Source: Kaistia dalseonensis
Lineage (GTDB): Bacteria > Pseudomonadota > Alphaproteobacteria > Rhizobiales > Kaistiaceae
Assembly (NCBI RefSeq): GCF_030814715.1
Contig: NZ_JAUSVO010000004.1
Span: forward strand, 248,001-312,000
Direction of reading: 5' to 3'
Length of the DNA stretch: 64,000 nt
The translations under genes and the position numbers were made by a program. How positions within the stretch are numbered: the first letter of the stretch is position 1; every line of letters begins with the position of its first letter. The notes under the pieces are model-generated. The model had not been told where the DNA came from and searched no databases. It was given only the letters and a program-made list of their open reading frames with translations. This document shows, in pieces, positions 44,511-53,265 of this stretch.

Positions 44511-45962
44511 CTAGATCGGGTAGCTTCCCGGCTGGCTCGAAACCGTGATCCAGCGCAGTTCCGTGAATTCCGGAATGGCGGCGAGGCCGCCGAAACGGCC
44601 ATAGCCGGAGGCCTTGACGCCGCCGAACGGCATCTGCGCCTCGTCGTGCACGGTCGGGCCGTTGATGTGGCAAATGCCGGATTCAAGCCGTTTCGCCACG
44701 TCGATGGCGCGCTTGACGTCGCGGCTGAAGACGGCGGATGAGAGCCCGTATTCGGTGTCGTTGGCGACCCGGACCGCCTCGTCGACGCCGCGCACGCGCA
44801 CGACGGCGACGACCGGCCCGAATGATTCCTCCGAATAGATCCGCATGGCCGGCGTCACGCGGTCGATCACCGTCGCGTCCATCAGCGTGCCGTTGGCATG
44901 GCCGCCGACGCGCAGGACCGCTCCCTTGGAGAGCGCGTCCTTGACGAGGGAATCGATCCGTTCGACCGCATCGAGCCCGACGACCGCGCCGAGCGGCGTC
45001 GTGCCGCGGCGCGGGTCGCCCGCCACCAGCGTCGCCGCCTTCCTGGTCAGTCTGTCGACAAAGGCATCGGCGACCTTCTCGTCGACGACGATGCGCTCCG
45101 TCGACATGCAGATCTGGCCCTGGTTCATGAAGGCGCCGAACGCGGCGGCGCTGACGGCTTCGTCCAGATCGGCATCATCGAGGACGACGAACGGTGCCTT
45201 GCCGCCCAACTCAAGCAGGACGGGTTTCAGATGGCGCGCGGCGACCTCGGCAATGACACGGCCGACGCGCGTCGAGCCGGTGAAGTTGATCCGGCGGATC
45301 GCGGGATGCGCGATCAGAGCCTCGACTACGCGCGCGGCATCGGCGGGCGCATTGCTGACGACATTGACGACGCCCTGGCCCAATCCGGCATCGCGGAAGG
45401 CTTCGCCGATCAGGCGGTGCGTGGCTGGGCAGAGCTCGGATGCCTTGAGGATGACGCTGTTGCCGCAGGCGAGCGGCATGGCGAGGGCCCGCACGCCGAG
45501 AATGACCGGCGCATTCCAAGGCGCCATGCCGAGCACGACGCCCACGGGCTGGCGCATGCCGAACGCCATCATGCCGGGTTTGTCCGACGGGATCATCGTG
45601 CCGGCGACTGCCGTCGTGAGGCTGGCCGCGTCGCGCAGGATCGCGGCGCCGAGGGTCACGTTGAATTCGGCCCATGCGGCAGTGGCACCGGTTTCCTCCG
45701 CCATGGTGGCGATGAACGCCGCCCGGCTCGCCTCGATCCTGTCGGCGGCCAGCATCAGCTTGGCGCGCCGTTCGCCCGGACCGAGGGCAGACCATGCCGG
45801 ATAGGCCGCCGCTGCCGCCGAACCCGCCGCTGCGGCATCCATCAGCGTCGCCGCCGCAGCGCGGCTCGCAACCTCGCCGGTAATGGGATTGAGACGTTCG
45901 AACGCGCCGCCATCCGAAGCCGGCAGGTCTCGACCGCGCAGAAGCAACGGAACATCAAGCAC
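44511..45962 (-). CDS. Aryl-aldehyde dehydrogenase (vanillin/salicylaldehyde type), paralogue 2
   Basis: 483 residues from GTG 45962 with GGAGGAGG five bases upstream. Same ALDH motifs as the protein at 37336-38778: LGMAPWNAPVILGVRALAMP, NFTGSTRVGRVIAEVA, Glu in LLELGGKAPFVVLDDADLD, Cys in NQGQICMSTERIVVDEKVAD. The two sequences stay alignable end to end, so they are recent or strongly conserved paralogues. It heads the minus-strand cluster ALDH2, binding protein, livG-F-H-M, SDR, ALDH1. Probably oxidises benzaldehydes brought in or produced by this cluster. Confidence 0.88.
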   Translation of the reverse strand: MLDVPLLLRGRDLPASDGGAFERLNPITGEVASRAAAATLMDAAAAGSAAAAAYPAWSALGPGERRAKLMLAADRIEASRAAFIATMAEETGATAAWAEFNVTLGAAILRDAASLTTAVAGTMIPSDKPGMMAFGMRQPVGVVLGMAPWNAPVILGVRALAMPLACGNSVILKASELCPATHRLIGEAFRDAGLGQGVVNVVSNAPADAARVVEALIAHPAIRRINFTGSTRVGRVIAEVAARHLKPVLLELGGKAPFVVLDDADLDEAVSAAAFGAFMNQGQICMSTERIVVDEKVADAFVDRLTRKAATLVAGDPRRGTTPLGAVVGLDAVERIDSLVKDALSKGAVLRVGGHANGTLMDATVIDRVTPAMRIYSEESFGPVVAVVRVRGVDEAVRVANDTEYGLSSAVFSRDVKRAIDVAKRLESGICHINGPTVHDEAQMPFGGVKASGYGRFGGLAAIPEFTELRWITVSSQPGSYPI

Positions 45963-46165
45963 AGCGTCCTCCTCCGACGACAGGCCACAGAAATCCGGCC
46001 CCGAAAACGATCGTTCCCGGGCTCATTGACAACGCCGAACAGTCCGCTCACGTCGCTAGAACGTTGGCGGTGAAATCTCTCTTTTGACGAAATGGACGGA
46101 TGCTTCGCGCTTGCTCCTCGAAAGGCGATAGCTCGTCCGACGTTCGTTCCTCCGACCATCCAGTT
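45963..46165. other. Divergent intergenic region upstream of the aldehyde dehydrogenase
   Basis: No gene seen. It must hold the promoter for the minus-strand aromatic cluster and for the AraC gene. The inverted repeat and short leader described next lie on its right side. Confidence 0.4.
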
Positions 46166-46211
46166 CTTTGGCTGGATTGACGATGATCAGTAAGCCTCAG
46201 TCCAGCCAAAG
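46166..46211 (+). promoter_or_regulatory. 11-bp inverted repeat next to a leader ribosome site
   Basis: CTTTGGCTGGA (46166-46176) and TCCAGCCAAAG (46201-46211) are perfect inverse complements with a 24-base loop. The right arm overlaps the AAAGGAGG Shine-Dalgarno (46208-46215) of the short reading frame at 46217, and a CCTCC at 46149-46153 could pair with its GGAGG. Either an operator or an RNA switch controlling the leader. Confidence 0.45.
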
Positions 46212-46216
46212 GAGGA

Positions 46217-46255
46217 ATGCATTATTCTCGACATAAATGGGATTTTTCTGGATGA
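46217..46255 (+). CDS. Possible 12-residue leader peptide upstream of the AraC gene
   Basis: ATG 46217 to TGA 46255 encodes MHYSRHKWDFSG, preceded by a near-perfect AAAGGAGG at one-base spacing. The AraC gene that follows (46287) has no Shine-Dalgarno of its own and lies in another frame 31 bases downstream, so the leader could deliver ribosomes. The close spacing of the ribosome site to the ATG is a weakness. Confidence 0.3.
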   Translation: MHYSRHKWDFSG

Positions 46256-46286
46256 TAGGGTGTGTTTCGCTGACGAATGATCCGCA

Positions 46287-47216
46287 ATGCCCCCTCCACC
46301 CCGTCCTTCCATCGCCACATTGCGGCCCGACCGGGTCCTGCGCGCCGATGCCGCCGTAGTCGCGTCCAGGATGGAGACGGCCCTTGCAGAGCGTACCTGG
46401 TCGATCGCCGAGCGCGCGCATCGCCGGCACTGCCAGCTCTTCTTCGTCCTGCATGGCCGCGCGATCTTCACCGGCGTGGATGGCCATGTGATGGATCTGC
46501 TCGCGCCCGTCATGCTCTGGCTGCCGCGTCCGGTCGCCGGGGAGTTTCGGCTGGAGGCCGGCAGCGATGGCGTGACGGCCATGATTGCCGAGGATTTCGT
46601 CTGGCGCGTGATTGGCGACAGCCCGGTCGCGGCGCATCTCAGGCCGATGCTGGAGCGGGCGGTGGTGGCGCCGGGCGAGCGGATCGCACCGCAATTGGCC
46701 GAGATCGGCGCCTCGCTGAACGCGCTCGTGCGGGAATCGCGTGAGCCGCAGGCAGGCGGCGCCGCGATGATGGCGCTTCATTTCGGCATCGTCATGCTTC
46801 ATCTCTGGCGGGCATCGGGGCGCGGCACCGCGACGACCCAGCGCGGCAGCGGCGTCGCGACGGTCCAGCGGTTCCGGCAATTGGTCGAGCTTCATTATCG
46901 CGAGAATCTCGGCATCGACGAATATGCCGACCGGCTCGGCGTCACCCGCGCCCATCTGCACGATGCCTGCCTGCGCGCGACACAGGAGACGCCCCTGGCG
47001 CTCGTGCATGTCCGCCTGCTGGAGGAGGCGCAATCGCGCCTCGAGCAGACTGATCTGTCGGTGGAACAGATCGGGTACAGCCTGGGCTTTCGCGATCCGA
47101 GCTATTTCAATCGGTTTTTCAAGCGCTTGTCGGGAATGACCCCGGGCGCCTACCGGCAGAGGGGCCCGGTCGCCGCCTCTCCACGGGAGCCCGCCTCCTT
47201 CGCCGCCTGGCCGTGA
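46287..47216 (+). CDS. AraC-family transcriptional regulator
   Basis: 309 residues; ATG 46287 is the only possible start because an in-frame TGA lies two codons upstream. N-terminal cupin-like sensor (HRRHCQLFFVLHGRAIFTGV) and C-terminal double HTH (EYADRLGVTRAHLHDACLRA and SVEQIGYSLGFRDPSYFNRF, then GMTPGAYRQ). Divergent from the aldehyde-dehydrogenase/importer cluster and 52 bases upstream of the MEDS-BTAD regulator. Most likely regulates the divergent cluster. The inducer is unknown. Confidence 0.88.
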   Translation: MPPPPRPSIATLRPDRVLRADAAVVASRMETALAERTWSIAERAHRRHCQLFFVLHGRAIFTGVDGHVMDLLAPVMLWLPRPVAGEFRLEAGSDGVTAMIAEDFVWRVIGDSPVAAHLRPMLERAVVAPGERIAPQLAEIGASLNALVRESREPQAGGAAMMALHFGIVMLHLWRASGRGTATTQRGSGVATVQRFRQLVELHYRENLGIDEYADRLGVTRAHLHDACLRATQETPLALVHVRLLEEAQSRLEQTDLSVEQIGYSLGFRDPSYFNRFFKRLSGMTPGAYRQRGPVAASPREPASFAAWP

Positions 47217-47268
47217 GGCCGATCATGCCGCTCTTGCATATCCGTGGCGGCGTGATGATCTGGGGCGC

Positions 47269-48780
47269 ATGGGGCAGCAGGGAGTGAGGGGCTTGGACGC
47301 CACGAGCATCGCCCATTTCTTCGATGATCAGCGCGGGCTCTACGGCGCTGTCGCCCTTCTGTTGCCAAAACTGCACGCAAACGTTGCTCTTCTCGTCGCC
47401 GGACCCGACCCTCTCCCCATGCCGGAGGACGCCGCGCGACTGATGGTGCGCTCGGCCGAGCAACTGGGCTTCCTGACGGCGCCGATTTCCTTTTCGCGCA
47501 TCCGGTCCAATCTCAAGGATTGGGCGTTGTCGGCGGCGGCCGGTTCCGGCAAGCGGCGCGGGGCGACGGTGCTGATGGTCGATATGGGTTGGGCGATGCG
47601 CACCACCTCGGCCGCCGCCAATCTCCCGCTCTGGCCGGCGACCGCGATGGAGTTCGCGCGCGAGACCGGGATGACCATCGTCTCGCTCTACAACCGCAAG
47701 ACCCTGCTCGACGAACATCTGATGCTCGGACTGCGCGGGCACCCCAAGGTGCTGACGGCGAGCGGCCTCAGGGCCAACCCGCACTGGCTGCCGGCGGAAA
47801 TCGCCGCGCGCGGAACGCTGCGCCAGCAATTCGACCATTGGCTCGCCGGCCTCTCCAATGCGCCGCCGCCGGCCAGCGTGCAGCCGGCGGCCTTGCCACC
47901 GCCCGCGCAGGGGGGCATCAGCTTCCCCGACTGGCTCGACCGGACACCGGACCCCGCCGCGATCGCCGAGGGCGGCGAGCGGGAGCGGTGGAAGATCCGC
48001 TGCTTCGGGCGCCTGCGCATCTACCGGAACGACGGTACGATGGTGAACTGGACCGTGAAGGGCGGCGCGACCCGCAAGACGAAGACGCTCTTCGCCTATC
48101 TGCTGCACAAGGGCGGGCAGGGCGCCGGCATCGACGAACTGGCCGACCTGCTCTGGCCCGAGGCCGAGACCTTGGAGCAGAGCCGCAACCGCCTCTACCA
48201 CACGGTCCGCTCGCTGCGGCTGGCGCTCGGCGGGAGCGACGCCGAACCGGACCGCTCGCCGATCCGTCGCGAGGATTCACGCTACCTGCTCGTCCCGCCG
48301 GAAGGCAGCTGGATCGATATCGCCACCTTCGAGCAGCTCTGCCGGCAGTCCGACGGGCACATCCGCGCGGGCGAGGATGACGAGGCGCTGATCTGCCTGG
48401 AGGCGGCCGACCGTCTCTATACGGGCGATCTCTTCGAGGATGTTCCCGCCGATTATGCCGATGATGGCGAGCGGGACTGGTGCTTCAGCCGCCGCTTCTG
48501 GTTCCGGCAGATGTTCGTTCGCGTCCAGCGCGATGCCGCGCGGATCCAGCGCAACAAGGGCGACTTCAAGGCCGCGCTCTTTCACTGCCAGAAGGCGCTC
48601 TCGCTCGATCCCGTCAGCGAGATGGCCCATGAAGAAGCGATGCGGGTTCTGCATGCGCAGGGCCGGCGGGAAGCCATCGACCGGCAGTATCAACTCTACA
48701 TCGCGGCCCTCGGCCGCCTCGAGGGCCGGCCCGCGACGCCGGCGCTCAAGGGGCTCTATGAGCGCCTTCGCAGCGCGTGA
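47269..48780 (+). CDS. MEDS-domain plus SARP/BTAD-type transcriptional regulator of the P450 operon
   Basis: 503 residues. Residues about 38-190 resemble the MEDS sensor domain of DcmR-type regulators (TVLMVDMGWAMRTT, MTIVSLYNRKTLLDEHLMLG, LRGHPKVL). Residues about 243-335 are an OmpR-like winged helix (IRCFGRLRIYRNDGTMVNW, TKTLFAYLLHKGG, IDELADLLWPE, YHTVRSLRLALGG), and about 345-500 a BTAD TPR-type domain (DLFEDVPADYADDGERDW, KALSLDPVSEMAHEEAMRVL). That architecture is rare in Alphaproteobacteria. ATG 47269 used; TTG 47293 after GAGGGG is an alternative. Its position 124 bases upstream of the P450 gene and the 11-bp repeats at 48808 suggest it activates that operon in response to an aromatic compound. 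Confidence 0.8.
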   Translation: MGQQGVRGLDATSIAHFFDDQRGLYGAVALLLPKLHANVALLVAGPDPLPMPEDAARLMVRSAEQLGFLTAPISFSRIRSNLKDWALSAAAGSGKRRGATVLMVDMGWAMRTTSAAANLPLWPATAMEFARETGMTIVSLYNRKTLLDEHLMLGLRGHPKVLTASGLRANPHWLPAEIAARGTLRQQFDHWLAGLSNAPPPASVQPAALPPPAQGGISFPDWLDRTPDPAAIAEGGERERWKIRCFGRLRIYRNDGTMVNWTVKGGATRKTKTLFAYLLHKGGQGAGIDELADLLWPEAETLEQSRNRLYHTVRSLRLALGGSDAEPDRSPIRREDSRYLLVPPEGSWIDIATFEQLCRQSDGHIRAGEDDEALICLEAADRLYTGDLFEDVPADYADDGERDWCFSRRFWFRQMFVRVQRDAARIQRNKGDFKAALFHCQKALSLDPVSEMAHEEAMRVLHAQGRREAIDRQYQLYIAALGRLEGRPATPALKGLYERLRSA

Positions 48781-48807
48781 ATGAAAATGATGGTGCCGGC
48801 GCTCAAG

Positions 48808-48841
48808 AACCAAAGAAAAACCAAAGATCGATCCCTAGATT
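48808..48841 (+). promoter_or_regulatory. SARP-like direct repeats and -10 element of the P450 operon
   Basis: AACCAAAGA occurs at 48808-48816 and again at 48819-48827, an 11-bp period. Eight bases after the second copy is TAGATT (48836-48841), a possible -10 hexamer. SARP regulators are known to bind 11-bp-spaced direct repeats with the downstream copy 8 bp from the -10 box. The layout therefore fits the adjacent BTAD regulator. Confidence 0.55.
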
Positions 48842-48904
48842 GGTGATCGAGGAAGCGATCCGGGGCCGAAAGGCCATGAGGCCGGAGCGCTGAGGGAGGA
48901 AGTC

Positions 48905-50191
48905 ATGAGCTCAAGCTTTGCCGCGCCAGCGCGCGGCTGTCCTGTTCATGGTGTCGCCGCCGGCCATGCGGATGTCGCAGGCGATGCATTCGATCCGTTC
49001 GATCTGACGGATCCGTTTCCATTCTATGCCGAGGCCCGCCGCGACGAGCCGGTGTTCTACTCCGAAGATCTCGGCTGCTACGTCGTCATGCGCTATGCCG
49101 ACATCAAAGCCGTCTTCGACGATTGGCAGACCTTCTCGTCCGAAAACGCCCAGGCGCCGCTGCGCCCGATCGCCGACGAGGCGAAGCAGGTGATGAAGGA
49201 GGGCGGCTTCACCGCCTATTCCGGCCTCTCCGCCCGCATCCCGCCGGATCACACCCGTATCCGCAAGATCGTCCAGGGCTGCTTCGGGCCGAAGCGCTTC
49301 AAGTCGATCGAGCCGCAGATCCGCGCCATTGTGGAGCGTGCGATCGACGGCTTCGCCGATCGCGGCGAGGCGGACCTGCTCGCGAGCTTCGCCTATGACG
49401 TGCCGGCGCTGGTGCTGTTCCGCCTGCTCGGCGTGCCGGACAGCGATGTGCGCATGGTCAAGGACTGGGCGGTCAGCCGTGCGCTGCTGACATGGGGCAA
49501 TCTCTCGCCGGCCGAGCAGGTGCCGCATGCCCACAACATGGTGCGCTACTGGGATTATTGTCAGGCTCTGGTCGCCCGCAAGCACCAGACGCCCGAGGAC
49601 GATCTGCCCAGCGACCTGATCGCGTTGCAGACCGACGGCGCCCCGATCTCGGACCATGAGATCGCCTCGATCTGCTACAGCCTGCTCTTTGCCGGGCATG
49701 AGACCACGACGACGCTGATCAGCAATGCGATCCGCGAATTGCTCGGCCATGGCTCGTCATGGGCGGATCTGCGCGACAATCCGGCGTTGATCGCCAATGC
49801 GATCGAGGAGGTGCTGCGGTTCAGCCCGTCCATCGTCGCCTGGCGGCGCCGCGCCAAGGCCGACGCGACGGTGGGTGGCGTGCCGATCCCGGAAGGGTCC
49901 AATCTCCTGCTCGTCATGGGCTCGGGCAATCGCGACGAGGATGTCTTCGCCAATGGCGAGGTGTTCGACATTCGTCGGACCAATGCGCGCAATCACATCT
50001 CGTTCGGCTACGGCATTCATTTCTGCCTCGGCTTCCAACTGGCCAAGCTCGAGACGGGCATAGCGCTGGAGGCCCTGGCGCGACGGCTGCCCAATCTGCG
50101 GCTGAAGCCGCAGGAAATGGCCTTCGTCCGCAACATCTCGTTCCGCGTGCCGACCGCCGTGCTCGCGTCATGGGATCGACCCGCGTCCTGA
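48905..50191 (+). CDS. Cytochrome P450, CreJ-like (aryl-phosphate-linked methyl oxidation proposed)
   Basis: 428 residues; ATG 48905 after GAGGGAGGAAG. I-helix LLFAGHETTTTL with the acid/threonine pair, ExxR helix EEVLRFSP, and heme loop FGYGIHFCLGF with ligand C374. No membrane anchor, so a soluble class I P450 supplied by the ferredoxin and reductase at the operon end. The gene content around it matches the C. glutamicum cre cluster, whose P450 CreJ oxidises the methyl group of phosphorylated 4-cresol to alcohol, aldehyde and acid. Substrate here is inferred from context. Confidence 0.85.
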   Translation: MSSSFAAPARGCPVHGVAAGHADVAGDAFDPFDLTDPFPFYAEARRDEPVFYSEDLGCYVVMRYADIKAVFDDWQTFSSENAQAPLRPIADEAKQVMKEGGFTAYSGLSARIPPDHTRIRKIVQGCFGPKRFKSIEPQIRAIVERAIDGFADRGEADLLASFAYDVPALVLFRLLGVPDSDVRMVKDWAVSRALLTWGNLSPAEQVPHAHNMVRYWDYCQALVARKHQTPEDDLPSDLIALQTDGAPISDHEIASICYSLLFAGHETTTTLISNAIRELLGHGSSWADLRDNPALIANAIEEVLRFSPSIVAWRRRAKADATVGGVPIPEGSNLLLVMGSGNRDEDVFANGEVFDIRRTNARNHISFGYGIHFCLGFQLAKLETGIALEALARRLPNLRLKPQEMAFVRNISFRVPTAVLASWDRPAS

Positions 50192-50260
50192 GGATGCCGC
50201 GGGTCCAGCAGGCCGACGAGGCCGCAGGGCTTTCCGACCCCACCGGAGGAGTTTCATCTG

Positions 50261-51364
50261 ATGTCCGCATTCGATACCCGGAATCTATCCGGGACCAGCT
50301 ACATCATTCCGTTCGACGGCGCCGTCGCGGCTGATTTCGATCGCATGGGCGGCAAGGGCGCGAGCCTCGCCCGCATGACGGCGGCAGGCGTCGCCGTGCC
50401 CGCGGGTTTCTCCGTCGCGACCGATGCCTATGCCGACATGCTGCGCGCCGATGGCCTCGGCGACGAGATCGCGGCCCTGATGGCCGCGCTCGATATCGAC
50501 GATGTCGCCGACCAGGCCCGCAAGTCCGATGCGATCCGCGCCGCCATCACCGCGCGTCCTGTGCCGGAGCCGGTCGAGCAGGCGATCCGCGCCGCCTATG
50601 GCGCACTCTCGGCCCGCTTTGGCGGCGATCTGCCGGTGGCGGTGCGCTCCTCTGCCACGGCGGAAGACCTGCCGGATGCGAGCTTTGCCGGCCAGCAGGA
50701 CACCTATCTCTGGGTCGTCGGCGCGGATGCCGTGATCGATCGCGTCCGTGCCTGCTGGGCCAGCCTCTTCAATGCGCGGGCAATCGCCTATCGCGCCAAG
50801 AACGGGCTCGGCGATGTCGGCGTGTTGATGAGCGTCGCCGTGCAGAAGATGGTCGATGCCCGCTCCGCCGGTGTCGCCATGACGCTCGATCCGGTGACGG
50901 GCGACCGCTCGCGCATCGTGATCGATGCGGCCTTCGGGCTCGGCGAGCCGGTCGTTTCGGGTGACATCACGCCCGACAATTTCGTGCTCGACAAGGTCCT
51001 GCTCGCCATCGCCAAGCGCAATGTCGCCCACAAGGATTTCGAGCTCGTCGTCGACCGGGCGGCCCGCTGCACGGTCGAGCGGGTGATTGAGGCCGAGCGT
51101 CGCTCGCTCTCATCACTCTCCGATGCGGAGATCGTCGCGGTTGCCCGCCTCGCCAAGGCGCTCGAAAAGCAGATGGGCTGTCCGCAGGACGTTGAATGGG
51201 CGATCGACCGCGATCTGCCCGAGGGCGAGAACGTCGTCGCGCTGCAGAGCCGTCCCGAGACGGTCTGGAGCCGCAAGGCCGCGTCGCGGCCGAAGACCGG
51301 CTACGTGACGGGCATAGAAGGCGTCCTCGGCACGCTGCTTTCGCCGGTCCAGACCAAGCAATGA
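50261..51364 (+). CDS. Dikinase ATP-binding half (PEP-synthase N-terminal type; phenylphosphate-synthase/CreI-H-like)
   Basis: 367 residues, equal to the stand-alone N-terminal part of PEP synthase. ATP-grasp features: GGKGASLARMTAAGVAVPAG, AVRSSATAEDLPDASFAGQ followed by QDTYLWV, and the closing motif ALQSRPETVW. There is no phosphohistidine domain; that lies in the next gene. The split (about 40 kDa plus about 70 kDa) mirrors phenylphosphate synthase of anaerobic phenol degraders and the CreHI 4-methylphenyl phosphate synthase of C. glutamicum, which transfer the beta-phosphate of ATP to a phenolic hydroxyl. ATG 50261 lies 69 bases after the P450 gene. Confidence 0.85.
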   Translation: MSAFDTRNLSGTSYIIPFDGAVAADFDRMGGKGASLARMTAAGVAVPAGFSVATDAYADMLRADGLGDEIAALMAALDIDDVADQARKSDAIRAAITARPVPEPVEQAIRAAYGALSARFGGDLPVAVRSSATAEDLPDASFAGQQDTYLWVVGADAVIDRVRACWASLFNARAIAYRAKNGLGDVGVLMSVAVQKMVDARSAGVAMTLDPVTGDRSRIVIDAAFGLGEPVVSGDITPDNFVLDKVLLAIAKRNVAHKDFELVVDRAARCTVERVIEAERRSLSSLSDAEIVAVARLAKALEKQMGCPQDVEWAIDRDLPEGENVVALQSRPETVWSRKAASRPKTGYVTGIEGVLGTLLSPVQTKQ

Positions 51365-51398
51365 ACCAGACGGGATCAATCCCGCAGGAGGAGAACCC

Positions 51399-53207
51399 AT
51401 GACGAAGCACGCCCGCTTTCCCAGCCCCTATGATCTGCCGCCCCCCAAGGGCGCAGAGGACTGGAAGGGCCTCTATCCCTACTATCTGACCTTCAAGGAC
51501 AAGCTGCGCAGCGAAGAGGACGCCAAGTTCTGGTTCTGCGACGCGCAGCATTGGCCGAGCCCGTTCAAGCCGTTCGACGCCATCACGGTGGAGTTCGCGG
51601 TCAAGTGCCTCGGCCAGTACAATACGCGCCATTACATGGTGCCGCCGGCCAATGGCGTCGAATACCGCATCCATAACGGCTATTGCTATATGAGCCCGGT
51701 CGCGGTCGCGCCGGAGCTGATCGCGGCCCGCGTGCCGCAATTCATCGAGCGCGCCGGCCATTATTTCAACAATTGGGACGCCCTGCTCCAGAACTGGGAC
51801 AAGAAGGTTCGCGCCAACATCGCGGATATGGAGGCGATCCACTTCGAAGCGCTGCCGGAAGCCGTGCCGCTCGAATGGATCAAGGACGGCATCGGTCTCG
51901 ACAACACCTATGCTCTCAATGAGAGCTATGATCGCCTGATCCAGCTTCTCTACAAGACCTGGCAGTATCACTTCGAGTTCCTCAATCTCGGCTACGCCGC
52001 CTATCTCGACTTCTTCGGCTTCCTGAAGGGGCAGTTTCCCAGCATCCCCGACCAGGCCATCGCCAAGATGGTTCAGGGCGTGGAAGTGGACCTGTTTCGG
52101 CCGGATGACGAACTGAAGAAGCTCGCCCGTCTCGCCGTTGAACTGGGCGTCGATACGGCGCTGGCGAGCGGAACGGTCGAGGAGGCGTTGGCCGCCGTCG
52201 GGCAGACGCCGAAGGGCGATGTCTGGCTCAAGGCCTGGAAGGACGCTCAGGACCCCTGGTTCAACTTCACCTCGGGCAATGGCTTCTATTCCGACGACAA
52301 GTACTGGATCGACCATCTCGACCTGCCGCTCGGCTATATCCGCGACTACATCGTGCGGGTGAAGCGCGGCGAGACGATCGAGCGTCCGATCGCGGCGATC
52401 GCCGCCGAGCGCGAGCGGATCACGGCCGAATATGCCGAACTGCTCGACGATGAGGCGCGCGCCGCCTTCGAGGGCAAGCTCGGCCTGGCGCGCACCGTCT
52501 TCCCCTATGTCGAGAACCACAATTTCTACATCGAACATTGGTCGATGAGCGTGTTCTGGCGGAAGATGCGCGAGCTCGGCCAGATCCTGCACGAGGCCGG
52601 CTTCTGGAAGAACCCGAACGACATCTTCTACCTGACGCGGCAGGAGATACGCGACGTTCTCTTCGACTATGGCAATGGCTGGGCCGTCGGCGCGAAGGCG
52701 GCGGGGCCTGACTACTGGCCCGAGGAGATCGAGCGGCGTGCCGCGATCATGGCGGCGCTGGCGACGCAGCCGCCGGAACCGGCGCTGAACGAGCCGCCGG
52801 CCGTGATCACCGAGCCGTTCACCATCATGCTCTGGGGCATCACGACCGACCGGATCAATGCCTGGCTCGGCGATGACGACACGACCGGGCGCTTCACCGG
52901 CATGGCGGCCTCGCCGGGGCGGGTCGAGGGCAAGGCGCGCGTCATTCGCTCCGCCTCTCAGCTCGACGAGATCGAGGATGGCGAGATCCTGGTCGCGCCC
53001 GTCACGGCGCCGAGCTGGGCTCCGGTCTTCGGGCGGATCCGCGCCATCGTGACCGATGTCGGCGGGATGATGTCGCACGCCGCGATCGTCTGCCGCGAAT
53101 ATGGCCTGCCGGCCGTGACCGGGACCGGCAATGCCAGCTCGCGGATCCAGAACGGCCAGATGCTGCGCGTGGACGGCACGACGGGCGAAGTCACCCTTCT
53201 CTTATGA
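51399..53207 (+). CDS. Dikinase phosphohistidine half (phenylphosphate-synthase/CreI-H-like)
   Basis: 602 residues; ATG 51399 after GCAGGAGGAGAA. The C-terminal domain (about 500-602) is the PEP-utilising mobile domain with the phosphorylated histidine H560 in GGMMSHAAIVCREYGLPAV. Residues 1-480 form a large alpha-helical, aromatic-rich region (for example WFCDAQHWPSPFKPFD, HYFNNWDALLQNWDKKV) that replaces the PEP-binding barrel and probably binds the phenol. The phosphate would move from ATP via the partner protein to H560 and then to the phenolic oxygen. The CBS-domain regulatory subunit of the anaerobic enzyme is not present in this operon. Confidence 0.85.
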   Translation: MTKHARFPSPYDLPPPKGAEDWKGLYPYYLTFKDKLRSEEDAKFWFCDAQHWPSPFKPFDAITVEFAVKCLGQYNTRHYMVPPANGVEYRIHNGYCYMSPVAVAPELIAARVPQFIERAGHYFNNWDALLQNWDKKVRANIADMEAIHFEALPEAVPLEWIKDGIGLDNTYALNESYDRLIQLLYKTWQYHFEFLNLGYAAYLDFFGFLKGQFPSIPDQAIAKMVQGVEVDLFRPDDELKKLARLAVELGVDTALASGTVEEALAAVGQTPKGDVWLKAWKDAQDPWFNFTSGNGFYSDDKYWIDHLDLPLGYIRDYIVRVKRGETIERPIAAIAAERERITAEYAELLDDEARAAFEGKLGLARTVFPYVENHNFYIEHWSMSVFWRKMRELGQILHEAGFWKNPNDIFYLTRQEIRDVLFDYGNGWAVGAKAAGPDYWPEEIERRAAIMAALATQPPEPALNEPPAVITEPFTIMLWGITTDRINAWLGDDDTTGRFTGMAASPGRVEGKARVIRSASQLDEIEDGEILVAPVTAPSWAPVFGRIRAIVTDVGGMMSHAAIVCREYGLPAVTGTGNASSRIQNGQMLRVDGTTGEVTLLL

Positions 53208-53265
53208 TCGGCTTTGCGGGCGGCGTGCATCGCCTCGCCGCCCGCATCATCCAGGGCAACGGACC

